Shown one piece after another: positions 15,461 through 22,352 of a stretch of DNA of 22,795 bases (position 1 is the stretch's first letter; each line of letters opens with the position of its first letter). This DNA is from CAVQBP01 sp964448105 (lineage in GTDB: Bacteria; Bacteroidota; Ignavibacteria; Ignavibacteriales; Ignavibacteriaceae). A program made the position numbers and the translations under genes. The notes beneath the pieces are model-generated. The model saw only the letters and a list, made by a program, of their open reading frames with translations, was not told the origin of the DNA and made no database searches. The stretch lies in the NCBI GenBank assembly GCA_964448105.1, contig CAYUVK010000083.1:1-22795 (forward strand). Direction: 5' to 3'.

Positions 15461-16639
15461 ATGGAAAAATCAATTTTAGTTCTTTGTTTATTTACATTAT
15501 TTGCAACTGAATTATTTCCTCAGCAAAATGATTTACTCAATAATTCTAATTCAACTCAAAAGCCACAAAAGTTGTTCAGATATTGTTATGTGATCAATTC
15601 AAAAGACTGGTATAATAATCAAGAAAAATTATGGAATGAAGAAATATCTAAAAACCCTAAAAATGAAAATGCCTGGTACAATTATTATTTTGCAGTTCGA
15701 TATGCAAGTATGGGCCAGGATGAAAAAGAGCGAAAGAAGAATCTTGATCAAATAGTTGATGAAATAGGGAAAGCAATTCCTGATTCTTATTTATGTCCTT
15801 ATCTGAGATATTATAATGGTGATCGAAATATAGAATATCTGAAAAATGCTTATCAATTAAAACCGGATTGTGCTGATTTATATTGGGAGTTCATTCAATA
15901 CTATGAATTAAACGGAATGAAGTTGCTAAAGAAAGAATTTTGTGAAAAATTATATTTAAGTAAAGATATTATTTCAAGTCTTTATGATTATAATTTTAAT
16001 GTACTTAATTCAACTGAAAAGAATTCCATTCTGTTCTCCAATGGAGATAATGATACCTATCCTGTGTGGATTCTGCAGGAGGTGAAAGACGTACGTTGTG
16101 ATGTAACATTACTAAACATCCACACAGTTTTTGTGCTTCGGAATTATTTGAAGAAGAAACTTGATGAAAGAGGAATTGATATTAATATAGAAAATTTTTC
16201 CAAAGAAAACATTGCCGTATTTTTCAAACAGCTAGTGTTCTCTATTAAAAAGAAATATCAGGAGATTTCCATTCATGTAGCGCCAACTGTTTATGAAGAA
16301 TATAAAAAAGAAATAAAAGATAAATTATTAATAACCGGGCTTGTTTATACATACAGTGAAAAACAAATAGATAACGTTTCCTTAATTAAAAAGAATCTTG
16401 AACAAAACCTCATGTTAAATTATTTAGATTACAATTGGTACAATGAGCAGCATGTTTCGCTGCCGTTAATGGATCGGTACAATTTAAACTACATACCTCC
16501 TTTTATTGAACTTGCAAAAATGTATTATTCAAAAGGTGATTACCAGTTATCTAAATACTGGCAGGATAAGGCTATTCATCTCGCTAAAAAAATCAACAAT
16601 GAAGAATTGATGAAAAAAATTAAGGAAATGGACTGGTAA
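15461..16639 (+). CDS. Exported GDNDTYP-motif protein resembling the C-terminal part of DUF2723 proteins
   Basis: A 392-residue protein with a signal peptide (1-20). Residues 40-150 look alpha-helical and TPR-like (NPKNENAWYNYYFAVRYA, YQLKPDCADLYWEFIQYYEL). SILFSNGDNDTYPVWILQEV at 189-208, followed by DVRCDVTLLNI, matches the block found after the membrane helices of Bacteroidota DUF2723 (TMEM260/POMT-like, O-mannosyl-transferase-related) proteins. A final TPR-like pair is at 346-376 (PPFIELAKMYYSKGDYQLSKYW). The membrane-embedded transferase half is absent, so this is a stand-alone soluble version. GDNDT may bind a metal or nucleotide, but no role is established. Downstream at 45 nt lies a short gene without a recognised family. 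Confidence 0.65.
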   Translation: MEKSILVLCLFTLFATELFPQQNDLLNNSNSTQKPQKLFRYCYVINSKDWYNNQEKLWNEEISKNPKNENAWYNYYFAVRYASMGQDEKERKKNLDQIVDEIGKAIPDSYLCPYLRYYNGDRNIEYLKNAYQLKPDCADLYWEFIQYYELNGMKLLKKEFCEKLYLSKDIISSLYDYNFNVLNSTEKNSILFSNGDNDTYPVWILQEVKDVRCDVTLLNIHTVFVLRNYLKKKLDERGIDINIENFSKENIAVFFKQLVFSIKKKYQEISIHVAPTVYEEYKKEIKDKLLITGLVYTYSEKQIDNVSLIKKNLEQNLMLNYLDYNWYNEQHVSLPLMDRYNLNYIPPFIELAKMYYSKGDYQLSKYWQDKAIHLAKKINNEELMKKIKEMDW

Positions 16640-16684
16640 TTATTATAATTAAAATTCTACGATTTATATAAGAAAAGAATAGAA

Positions 16685-17092
16685 ATGAGTGCATTCACAT
16701 CAAACGAAAAGGAAGTCTTCCTATTACATGTATCTGGAACCCTTGGGGAAGGGGTATCCGGCTTCCCCGCAACCACAAAATTTGAATTGCATAATAACCA
16801 ATATTGGGAAGCAAATATATTAAAGGCGGATTCGATAAAAAAAGCTGCCTGGATTTCAGTAGGGAGACCAATTGGTAAATATGATAATATTTATAATAAA
16901 AGAGATGGAATAGAATTTAAAATATATAGAAAAAAGTTTATCGGCGATTCCTTAAAATTTACAATTGGTTGGGTGCGAGTGGAAGTAATTGGAAAGAAGA
17001 TCATTAAAAGAATATATAATTTTCCTGAAAACGCCAGTTTTCAGAATGCCGATAGTTGGGTAGAATTTATTTTGCCGGCTGCAAAAAATTAA
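16685..17092 (+). CDS. Hypothetical beta-rich protein
   Basis: A 135-residue protein I do not recognise. It has no signal peptide or membrane helix, although all its neighbours are exported. Predicted content is mainly beta strands (VFLLHVSGTL, TKFELHN, AAWISVGRPIGK, IEFKIYRK, LKFTIGWVRVEVIGKK), ending WVEFILPAAKN. The composition is normal for the region and the gene sits snugly between two others (45 and 17 nt), so it is likely real. The lack of an export signal could mean that the true start is lost or that the protein is cytoplasmic. Confidence 0.6.
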   Translation: MSAFTSNEKEVFLLHVSGTLGEGVSGFPATTKFELHNNQYWEANILKADSIKKAAWISVGRPIGKYDNIYNKRDGIEFKIYRKKFIGDSLKFTIGWVRVEVIGKKIIKRIYNFPENASFQNADSWVEFILPAAKN

Positions 17093-17109
17093 AATGGGAA
17101 AGATATAAA

Positions 17110-17655
17110 ATGGAAAAAACAGCTTTTATTCTGTTGGTATCAAAATTTAGAAAAACGTGTAGATATTTCATGAGGTACTTATTGATTCCTGTTATTCTAA
17201 CAGTACTTCAGGACGGTCTTCACGCTCAAGATATTAAGGACATCAACCTAAAGAAAAATCAGCTGAAAGCGGTTGAAAAAGTAATTAACAATGTATTCGG
17301 ATGGGCAATAAACAAAGACTTTGATTTATTTTTCCAGACTATAGCAGATGACTCCGATTTTATCAGTGTAACACCATACAACCGGGTGAAGTTTGGATGT
17401 AATGACGTAAAGAAGGACACCGCATTCTGGGGTAGTCCCTACTTCAAAGCTATTCGTCATGAATTGCATGATTTAAGAATTCATTTTTCGAAATCCGGCG
17501 ATGTTGCCTGGTTTTACTGCACGGTTGATGATATTAACGAGTGGAAAGGAGAGCCGGCAAACTGGGAGAATGTTCGTTGGACCGGAGTTCTAGAAAAGAG
17601 AAAAGGAAAATGGCAGGTTGTACAACAGCATTTTTCCTGGGCGAAAGAAAGATGA
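17110..17655 (+). CDS. NTF2-like (SnoaL-type) exported protein
   Basis: A 181-residue protein from ATG 17110; an upstream ATG at 17056 lies inside the previous gene and gives no signal peptide. A later ATG at 17170 would start directly at MRYLLIPVILTVLQDGLHAQ, a cleaner signal peptide, so the start is uncertain. The mature part (from about residue 40) is an NTF2-fold, SnoaL_3-like domain: a helix with VINNVFGWAINKDFDLFF, then VTPYNRVKFG, the strand GDVAWFYCTVDDI, and the family-typical ending VRWTGVLEKRKGKWQVVQQHFS. Many such proteins are small-molecule binders or enzymes, and no catalytic set can be assigned here. Confidence 0.78.
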   Translation: MEKTAFILLVSKFRKTCRYFMRYLLIPVILTVLQDGLHAQDIKDINLKKNQLKAVEKVINNVFGWAINKDFDLFFQTIADDSDFISVTPYNRVKFGCNDVKKDTAFWGSPYFKAIRHELHDLRIHFSKSGDVAWFYCTVDDINEWKGEPANWENVRWTGVLEKRKGKWQVVQQHFSWAKER

Positions 17656-17725
17656 TGCTAATCAACTGTTATTTATACTATTGAGTTGTTAAAATATAAA
17701 TATTTATAAATGAACTAATGAAATT

Positions 17726-17733
17726 AAAGGAGG
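17726..17733 (+). promoter_or_regulatory. Strong Shine-Dalgarno site AAAGGAGG
   Basis: AAAGGAGG, 7 nt before the ATG of the alpha/beta hydrolase. It supports the start at 17741 and shows that this genome uses SD-led initiation. Confidence 0.85.
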
Positions 17734-17740
17734 AATCGAA

Positions 17741-18967
17741 ATGAAGAGAACCGCATTTTTTTGTTTACTTATTTTTACTGTATCAAATTTATTATCTCAA
17801 ACAATGGATAATCACAATTCCCTTGAAGTAGATTCCGGCTACATTAATGTTGATGGCGGGAAACTGTTTTATGAAGCAACCGGTAAGGGTGAAAATATTG
17901 TTTTACTTCATGATGGAGCAGTTCACCGTGAAGTCTGGGATGCTCAATTCCCTGTATTTGCAATAAATTACAGGGTTATAAGATATGATCGCCGCGGTTA
18001 CGGTAAATCAACAAATCCTACTGCTCCTTTCTCCAATATTGATGATTTAAATAAGTTGTTTATTCAATTAAAGTTAGAAAAAGCCATAATATTCGGTATA
18101 TCATCAGGCGGAGGCTTAGCCATTGATTATACACTTAAAGATCCGGATAAGGTCAGGGCTCTAGTGCTAGTTGGTGCAGTTGTCAGCGGGTATGGTTATA
18201 CTTCTCATATGTTTACACGTGGCGGTCATGTAAAATCTCTTACCGAATTAGTAGCTGATCCGCAGAAAACTATAGAATATTTCGGGAAGGAGGATCCCTA
18301 CGAGATTTATAAAGAAAATATTAAAGCCAAAGAAAAATTTTTGAGATTACTTAACGCTAATCCAATTAATGTAAGCAATGAAAAAAGTACTTTTTTAATA
18401 CGAGCGGATGAACCTGCAGCTAAACATCTTTCCGAAATTAAGACTCCAACATTGGTTTTAGTTGGTGAATATGATATGCCGGATATCCATGCCAACGCCG
18501 GTGTGATTGAAGTTGGAATTCCAAACGCCAAGCGTGATGTTATTTATAATTCCGGCCACTTAATTCCTTTTGATCAGCCGGAAGCTTTTAATGCAGCGGC
18601 CTTTAAATTTTTAAATGGTATTGAGTTCTATAATATTCTGAATTCACAAGGAGTAGATGCTGCAGTTAAATATTTCCATAATAAACGGGAAAACGAACCC
18701 GGTATTATTTTGTTTGATGAACAAGAAATCAATTCCCGGGGATATCTCTTTTTGCAAAATGATAAAGTTAAAGATGCAATTGAGGTGTTTAAACTCAATA
18801 CGATTGCTTATCCTGAATCATGGAATGTTTATGACAGCCTTGGCGAGGCATATCTCAAAGATGATCAAAAAGATTTGGCGATTAAGAATTATAAAAAATC
18901 TTTGGAATTAAATCCCGATAATACTAATGCCGTAAAAGTCTTAAAGGATTTAAAAAATACAAAATGA
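17741..18967 (+). CDS. Exported alpha/beta hydrolase with C-terminal TPR tail
   Basis: A 408-residue protein with a signal peptide (1-20). Residues 34-292 form an alpha/beta hydrolase: oxyanion-loop LLHDG (55-59), nucleophile elbow GISSGG (Ser121), acid Asp245 in LVGEYDMPD, and His273 in NSGHLIPFDQP. RVIRYDRRGYGKS is typical of the esterase/haloalkane-type branch. Residues 330-395 add a TPR pair ending AYLKDDQKDLAIKNYKKSLE, LNPDNTNA. This tail is common in Bacteroidota on beta-lactamase-like and hydrolase proteins. The TPR tail and its 3' flank recur as a broken copy at 21003-21107 behind the next serine hydrolase. The substrate is unknown; export and the TPR suggest a role in an envelope complex. 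Confidence 0.9.
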   Translation: MKRTAFFCLLIFTVSNLLSQTMDNHNSLEVDSGYINVDGGKLFYEATGKGENIVLLHDGAVHREVWDAQFPVFAINYRVIRYDRRGYGKSTNPTAPFSNIDDLNKLFIQLKLEKAIIFGISSGGGLAIDYTLKDPDKVRALVLVGAVVSGYGYTSHMFTRGGHVKSLTELVADPQKTIEYFGKEDPYEIYKENIKAKEKFLRLLNANPINVSNEKSTFLIRADEPAAKHLSEIKTPTLVLVGEYDMPDIHANAGVIEVGIPNAKRDVIYNSGHLIPFDQPEAFNAAAFKFLNGIEFYNILNSQGVDAAVKYFHNKRENEPGIILFDEQEINSRGYLFLQNDKVKDAIEVFKLNTIAYPESWNVYDSLGEAYLKDDQKDLAIKNYKKSLELNPDNTNAVKVLKDLKNTK

Positions 18968-19062
18968 ATTTTTGTATAAAGTTTTTAAAGGAAAAAGCAA
19001 GAGATTTCAATTCATTTTGGGTTAATGAATAATTTTTCCATTTATCTGATAATTACCAGTTA

Positions 19063-19084
19063 AAAAAATCGAATCAGATTTTTT
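19063..19084. repeat. AT-rich stem-loop between the alpha/beta hydrolase and barrel genes
   Basis: AAAAAATC, loop GAATCA, GATTTTTT: a perfect 8-bp stem whose 3' arm ends in six T. It lies 96 nt after the hydrolase stop and could act as a weak bidirectional terminator. The stem contains only one G-C pair, so this is tentative. Confidence 0.25.
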
Positions 19085-19127
19085 AAATATTTCTCGTCTA
19101 TAAAATTCTAAATTATAAATTATCAAA

Positions 19128-19135
19128 AAAGGAGG
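19128..19135 (+). promoter_or_regulatory. Strong Shine-Dalgarno site AAAGGAGG
   Basis: AAAGGAGG, 6 nt before the ATG of the outer-membrane barrel gene; it fixes the start at 19142. Confidence 0.85.
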
Positions 19136-19141
19136 ATAAAA

Positions 19142-19834
19142 ATGAAGCAATTACTTTATGGGTTCATTATATTTTTTATAATCATTCTTGTGTCTCCAGT
19201 TTATGCACAGAAGGTCTATGTTGGTGTTTTAGGGGGACCAAATTTTGCTGATTTAGAGATTACCTTTAAAAATCAAGTGCCGACAAACTTTGATATTAAA
19301 TCGAAGACAAAGTTTGGCGTTGGTGGTCTCTTCGGTATATCTTTAAATAAGTACCTGTCTATTCAATTAGAACCCATGTATGTGGGAAAAGGAGGAGTAT
19401 TTACACAACCTTCGATACCGGATATAAATATAAAGTCGAATCAATTTGAGTTGCCTGTGATTTTTAAGTTGGGGATTGGTGAGCAGATACGGCCGTACAT
19501 TATTGGAGGAATGTATATAAGTTTTGTATTAAATGCGAGTATCGAAACCGAAATGTCTGGTCTTTTACTAGTAGGCGACCTAACGGAAATAATAGATAAG
19601 ACAGAGTATGGAGCCTTGTTCGGTGCCGGAATTAGCATTCCAGTATGGATTGGTTCAGCATTCATCGAGGGTCGATATGCTTTGGGATTAACAAATTTGA
19701 ATATGGGTGGAAATCTAAATTTAAAATACAATAATATGGCGGTAGCCGGAATTCAAACGGACCCGCAAGATAAAATAAATACGAAGGGTTTCCAGATAAT
19801 GCTTGGATATCAACTGCCTCTTGGCTGGGAATAA
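19142..19834 (+). CDS. Outer-membrane beta-barrel protein (PF13568-like)
   Basis: A 230-residue protein with a signal peptide (1-22, ending Val-Tyr-Ala). The mature part is a chain of amphipathic strands, starting VYVGVLGGPNFADLEI and continuing FGVGGLFGISLNKYLSIQLEPMYVGKGG, the signature of the small porin-like barrel family common in Bacteroidota (PorT/OMP_b-brl_2 type). The last strand, GFQIMLGYQLPLGWE, ends with an acidic residue where most end with Phe or Tyr. It probably forms an eight-stranded outer-membrane barrel; the ligand or function is unknown. It sits between two hydrolase genes in the same direction. Confidence 0.82.
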   Translation: MKQLLYGFIIFFIIILVSPVYAQKVYVGVLGGPNFADLEITFKNQVPTNFDIKSKTKFGVGGLFGISLNKYLSIQLEPMYVGKGGVFTQPSIPDINIKSNQFELPVIFKLGIGEQIRPYIIGGMYISFVLNASIETEMSGLLLVGDLTEIIDKTEYGALFGAGISIPVWIGSAFIEGRYALGLTNLNMGGNLNLKYNNMAVAGIQTDPQDKINTKGFQIMLGYQLPLGWE

Positions 19835-19901
19835 CTAAAAAGACTAATAAACCTTTATATTGATTAATGAATTTGAGATAACAAAAAGCTAAGGATATAA
19901 A

Positions 19902-21002
19902 ATGAAAATCATATATTTATTTTTAATAGTTAGTTGTCTGCTTTTTATTAGTTGTACTGAAGACTCTCCGGTAATAGTCCCGGATGAACCACTTGGCTTT
20001 ACTAGTGTTGGTACGCCCGCTCAATCTTTACCGGAGTTTGAAAATGTTTTGGAAAGAATAAGAACTGATTTAAAAATTCCGGGATTTTCTGCAGCAATAA
20101 CTAAAAACAGGAAGATCGTATGGGCAAAAGGATTTGGTTATGCGAACAAAGAGAAATCAATAGAAGCTTCACCGGAAACAGTCTATCACCTGGCTTCTCT
20201 TACAAAAACATTTGCAGCAGCACTTATTATGCAGCTCGCTGAAGAAAATAAATTATCTCTTGATACTCCGGTATCGGATTACGGAGTAGAATTAGATGCC
20301 CAGGGGATTATTAGAGTAAAACATTTATTGTCACATACTTCGGAAGGAGTACCCGGGTCACATTATAGTTATAGCGGCAACAGGTATTCTTATCTCGACT
20401 ATGTAATGTCCGGAGCTTCGGGTAAAACTTTTTGCGAGTTATTAAATGAGAGAATTATTTCACCCCTCGATTTGAGTTTGACTGCGGCTAATCCGTTTTC
20501 CCCCAAAAATTGTGTACAGAATATTGCTATTCTTGAAAAGCTGGCTCAAGGCTATACTTCGAATGGTCAGAAAACCATGCCTTTCCCAACCCTGTTTAAT
20601 TCTGCTGCAGGTTTGATTTCAAATGTTATTGATATATCTAAATTTTCAATTGCTATAGATAATGATTTGCTGTTAAAGGCAGAAACAAAGGATTTAATGT
20701 TTACTCCTTTTATTTCGAATAGCGGTGATGAATTACCGCATGCGTTAGGATGGTTTGTTGATAAAAATGAAAGTGTTAAAGTAATTTGGCACTATGGATA
20801 TTGGGATGCATATTCTGCGTTAATTATAAAAATTCCAGAAAGAGAGCTTTCATTTGTAATTCTTGCAAACTCGAACAGACTAAGTTCAGCTTCTCAAGGT
20901 ATAGGTACAGATCAAGACGTTAATCATTCGGTTGTTGCGCAGGAATTTTTAAATGCATTTATCTATGGAACGGCTCAATTACCGGATTCGCTTACTTACT
21001 AA
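19902..21002 (+). CDS. Serine hydrolase lipoprotein, beta-lactamase family (PF00144), tail lost
   Basis: A 366-residue lipoprotein with lipobox LFISC and Cys18. Catalytic motifs are SLTK (99-102, Ser99 and Lys102), YSGNRY (157-162, the YxN/YSG Tyr) and HYG (297-299). KIPGFSAAITKNRKIVWAKGFGYAN and HLLSHTSE are typical of the PF00144 esterase/D-aminopeptidase branch. It is not a close paralogue of the other lipoprotein hydrolase at 14236. The protein ends PDSLTY and then TAA. After that stop, in the same frame, lies a remnant of a TPR tail (see 21003-21107), so it was probably once longer, with a hydrolase-TPR layout like many relatives. The remaining catalytic domain is intact. Confidence 0.9.
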   Translation: MKIIYLFLIVSCLLFISCTEDSPVIVPDEPLGFTSVGTPAQSLPEFENVLERIRTDLKIPGFSAAITKNRKIVWAKGFGYANKEKSIEASPETVYHLASLTKTFAAALIMQLAEENKLSLDTPVSDYGVELDAQGIIRVKHLLSHTSEGVPGSHYSYSGNRYSYLDYVMSGASGKTFCELLNERIISPLDLSLTAANPFSPKNCVQNIAILEKLAQGYTSNGQKTMPFPTLFNSAAGLISNVIDISKFSIAIDNDLLLKAETKDLMFTPFISNSGDELPHALGWFVDKNESVKVIWHYGYWDAYSALIIKIPERELSFVILANSNRLSSASQGIGTDQDVNHSVVAQEFLNAFIYGTAQLPDSLTY

Positions 21003-21107
21003 GATAAAGCATATTTGAAAGATGATCAAAAAGATTTAGCGAGTACGAATTATGAAAAATCATTGGAATTAAATCCGAATAATACCAATGCTCAGAAAGT
21101 ATTATAG
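21003..21107 (+). pseudogene. Broken TPR tail, in frame behind the serine hydrolase stop
   Basis: Directly after the TAA at 21000-21002, and in the same frame, the DNA reads DKAYLKDDQKDLASTNYEKS, LELNPNNTNAQKVL, then TAG (21105-21107), then NLKIK. This matches the end of the alpha/beta hydrolase encoded at 17741-18967 (AYLKDDQKDLAIKNYKKS, LELNPDNTNAVKVL, KDLKNTK) at 27 of 33 positions. The 3' flanks are also alike (TTTT-x-GTATAAAG). It is the leftover of a duplicated TPR-coding segment, cut off by stop codons. Confidence 0.8.
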
Positions 21108-21270
21108 AATTTAAAAATTAAAAATAAATTTTAGTATAAAGACTTTTTAATTAAAACAGCAAATTTTTGATAATTAACTTCACATTTCTATTGGGGGATT
21201 CAAATATATACCTGTTAATATAAAATTCATCCTGGAGTCTATACTAAAAAAATACGAAGGAATAATCAAA

Positions 21271-21903
21271 ATGAAAAACCTAACTTCTTTTATGTTAGTA
21301 ATTCTATTATTATTTATTCCTTGTAAGAATCTTATCGCACAACCATCGGCAAATGATTCCTGGAATAAAATCATATCATTTCATTTTGGTTATTCTATAG
21401 AAAGCAATGATTGGGAATATTCTCATCCTCTGTATATAGGCTATGGAGTTCAAACCATAAGTGAAACCGGTTCATTCAAAGCAAAATCAATTCTAAACTG
21501 TGAATTTGAATTCTCGAAAGGATACTTCGGAATTAGTGCCGGCGTAGGAATTATTCCTGCCGAAATAAATGTTGTTAAGCCGGGAAAGCATTATAATTTT
21601 AATTCTATTTTTGTCGAGATCGAAGGTATATTTTTCCCGTTATGTAATGCAATTGATAAGATTATACCTTTATTGAAAATAGGTGTCGGTGGAATAAAAT
21701 CAAGTGGTGATCTAAAAAATACTGCTTTATTTATTTCTTTCGGTGGAGGAGTTCGAAAGTTTTTTACTGAAAATTTCGGAGCTTCTGTAGTGGTAAAGGG
21801 GCGTTATATAACTTATGATGAAGTTCCCTTGAGTGAAAATGTTACTGGAGATATAAATATTACGCCGTTTGTCGTAGTAGCAGGTATTTATTATCTCTTT
21901 TAG
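21271..21903 (+). CDS. Probable outer-membrane beta-barrel protein, unrecognised family
   Basis: A 210-residue protein with a signal peptide (1-24, ending Leu-Ile-Ala-Gln). The mature part alternates polar and hydrophobic residues in 9-12 residue strands (IISFHFGYSIES, HPLYIGYGVQTI, GYFGISAGVGIIP, FNSIFVEIEGIFF, LLKIGVGGIKS, ALFISFGGGVRKFF, GASVVVKGRYI) and ends VVVAGIYYLF, with the C-terminal Phe expected of outer-membrane barrels. It resembles but is not obviously homologous to the barrel at 19142. An AAGGA lies just before the ATG. It follows the TPR remnant and precedes a tiny membrane-peptide frame. The function is unknown. Confidence 0.72.
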   Translation: MKNLTSFMLVILLLFIPCKNLIAQPSANDSWNKIISFHFGYSIESNDWEYSHPLYIGYGVQTISETGSFKAKSILNCEFEFSKGYFGISAGVGIIPAEINVVKPGKHYNFNSIFVEIEGIFFPLCNAIDKIIPLLKIGVGGIKSSGDLKNTALFISFGGGVRKFFTENFGASVVVKGRYITYDEVPLSENVTGDINITPFVVVAGIYYLF

Positions 21904-21953
21904 ATTAATAGTAATTATAAGGCTTCGTTGTTTTTATTTCTTATAAAATTAAG

Positions 21954-22031
21954 ATGAAAAATACCGCGGCAATTTTGGGTTTGATTTTTCTGCTATTAAC
22001 CATTCTGGTACTGACATTTCTCATAAATTAA
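21954..22031 (+). CDS. Possible 25-residue single-pass membrane peptide
   Basis: ATG to TAA encodes MKNTAAILGLIFLLLTILVL then TFLIN. Residues 5-24 form one continuous hydrophobic helix with a Lys2 start, as in small membrane proteins. It lies 50 nt after the barrel gene and 30 nt before the next gene, on the same strand. There is no clear Shine-Dalgarno site (AAAATTAAG precedes it) and no homologue that I can name. It could also be the relic of a signal peptide from a lost gene. Confidence 0.35.
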   Translation: MKNTAAILGLIFLLLTILVLTFLIN

Positions 22032-22061
22032 AAAGATATTATCAATCAAAAGGGATTCAAA

Positions 22062-22340
22062 ATGAAATCTTTTTCAACATTTATAACTAATTCATTAATA
22101 GCATTCGTTATATTAATAACCGCTTATCCATTAATAGCACAAAATTTATTCATTCAGCACTCCATTGATAACAGTTTCATCGGTGCTTGTTCGGTTTGTT
22201 CCTATGATTTAGAAGGCGACGGAGATCTAGATATATTGGCAGCAGGTAGTTCCGGGAATTATATTGCATGGTGGAGAGCGGAAAATGATTCATTCCTCAG
22301 ATTTACTAAGTTTACAATAGACACGAAATTCCTTAAATAA
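22062..22340 (+). CDS. Truncated FG-GAP/VCBS-repeat secreted protein
   Basis: A 92-residue protein with a signal peptide (1-27, PLIAQ). It holds a single FG-GAP/VCBS repeat: FIGACSVCSYDLEGDGDLDI with the Ca2+-binding-type loop D-x-E-G-D-G-D-L-D (49-57), then LAAGSSGNYIAWW. It enters what should be the second repeat (FTKFTIDTKFLK, where relatives continue GAxSV) and stops. Relatives have many repeats forming a propeller, often with a C-terminal secretion domain, and one repeat cannot fold as a propeller. The next gene starts 12 nt later. I read this as a gene truncated by deletion, although a short functional product cannot be ruled out. Confidence 0.7.
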   Translation: MKSFSTFITNSLIAFVILITAYPLIAQNLFIQHSIDNSFIGACSVCSYDLEGDGDLDILAAGSSGNYIAWWRAENDSFLRFTKFTIDTKFLK

Positions 22341-22352
22341 AATGAGTTAAAA

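Noticed and set aside
17056..17109. Upstream ATG extension of the NTF2-like gene
   Set aside because: It lies inside the preceding gene and puts a charged non-signal stretch before the hydrophobic segment.
17695..17708. TATAAATATTTATA palindrome
   Set aside because: A pure A/T palindrome of this length is expected by chance in such AT-rich spacers, and there is no second copy nearby.
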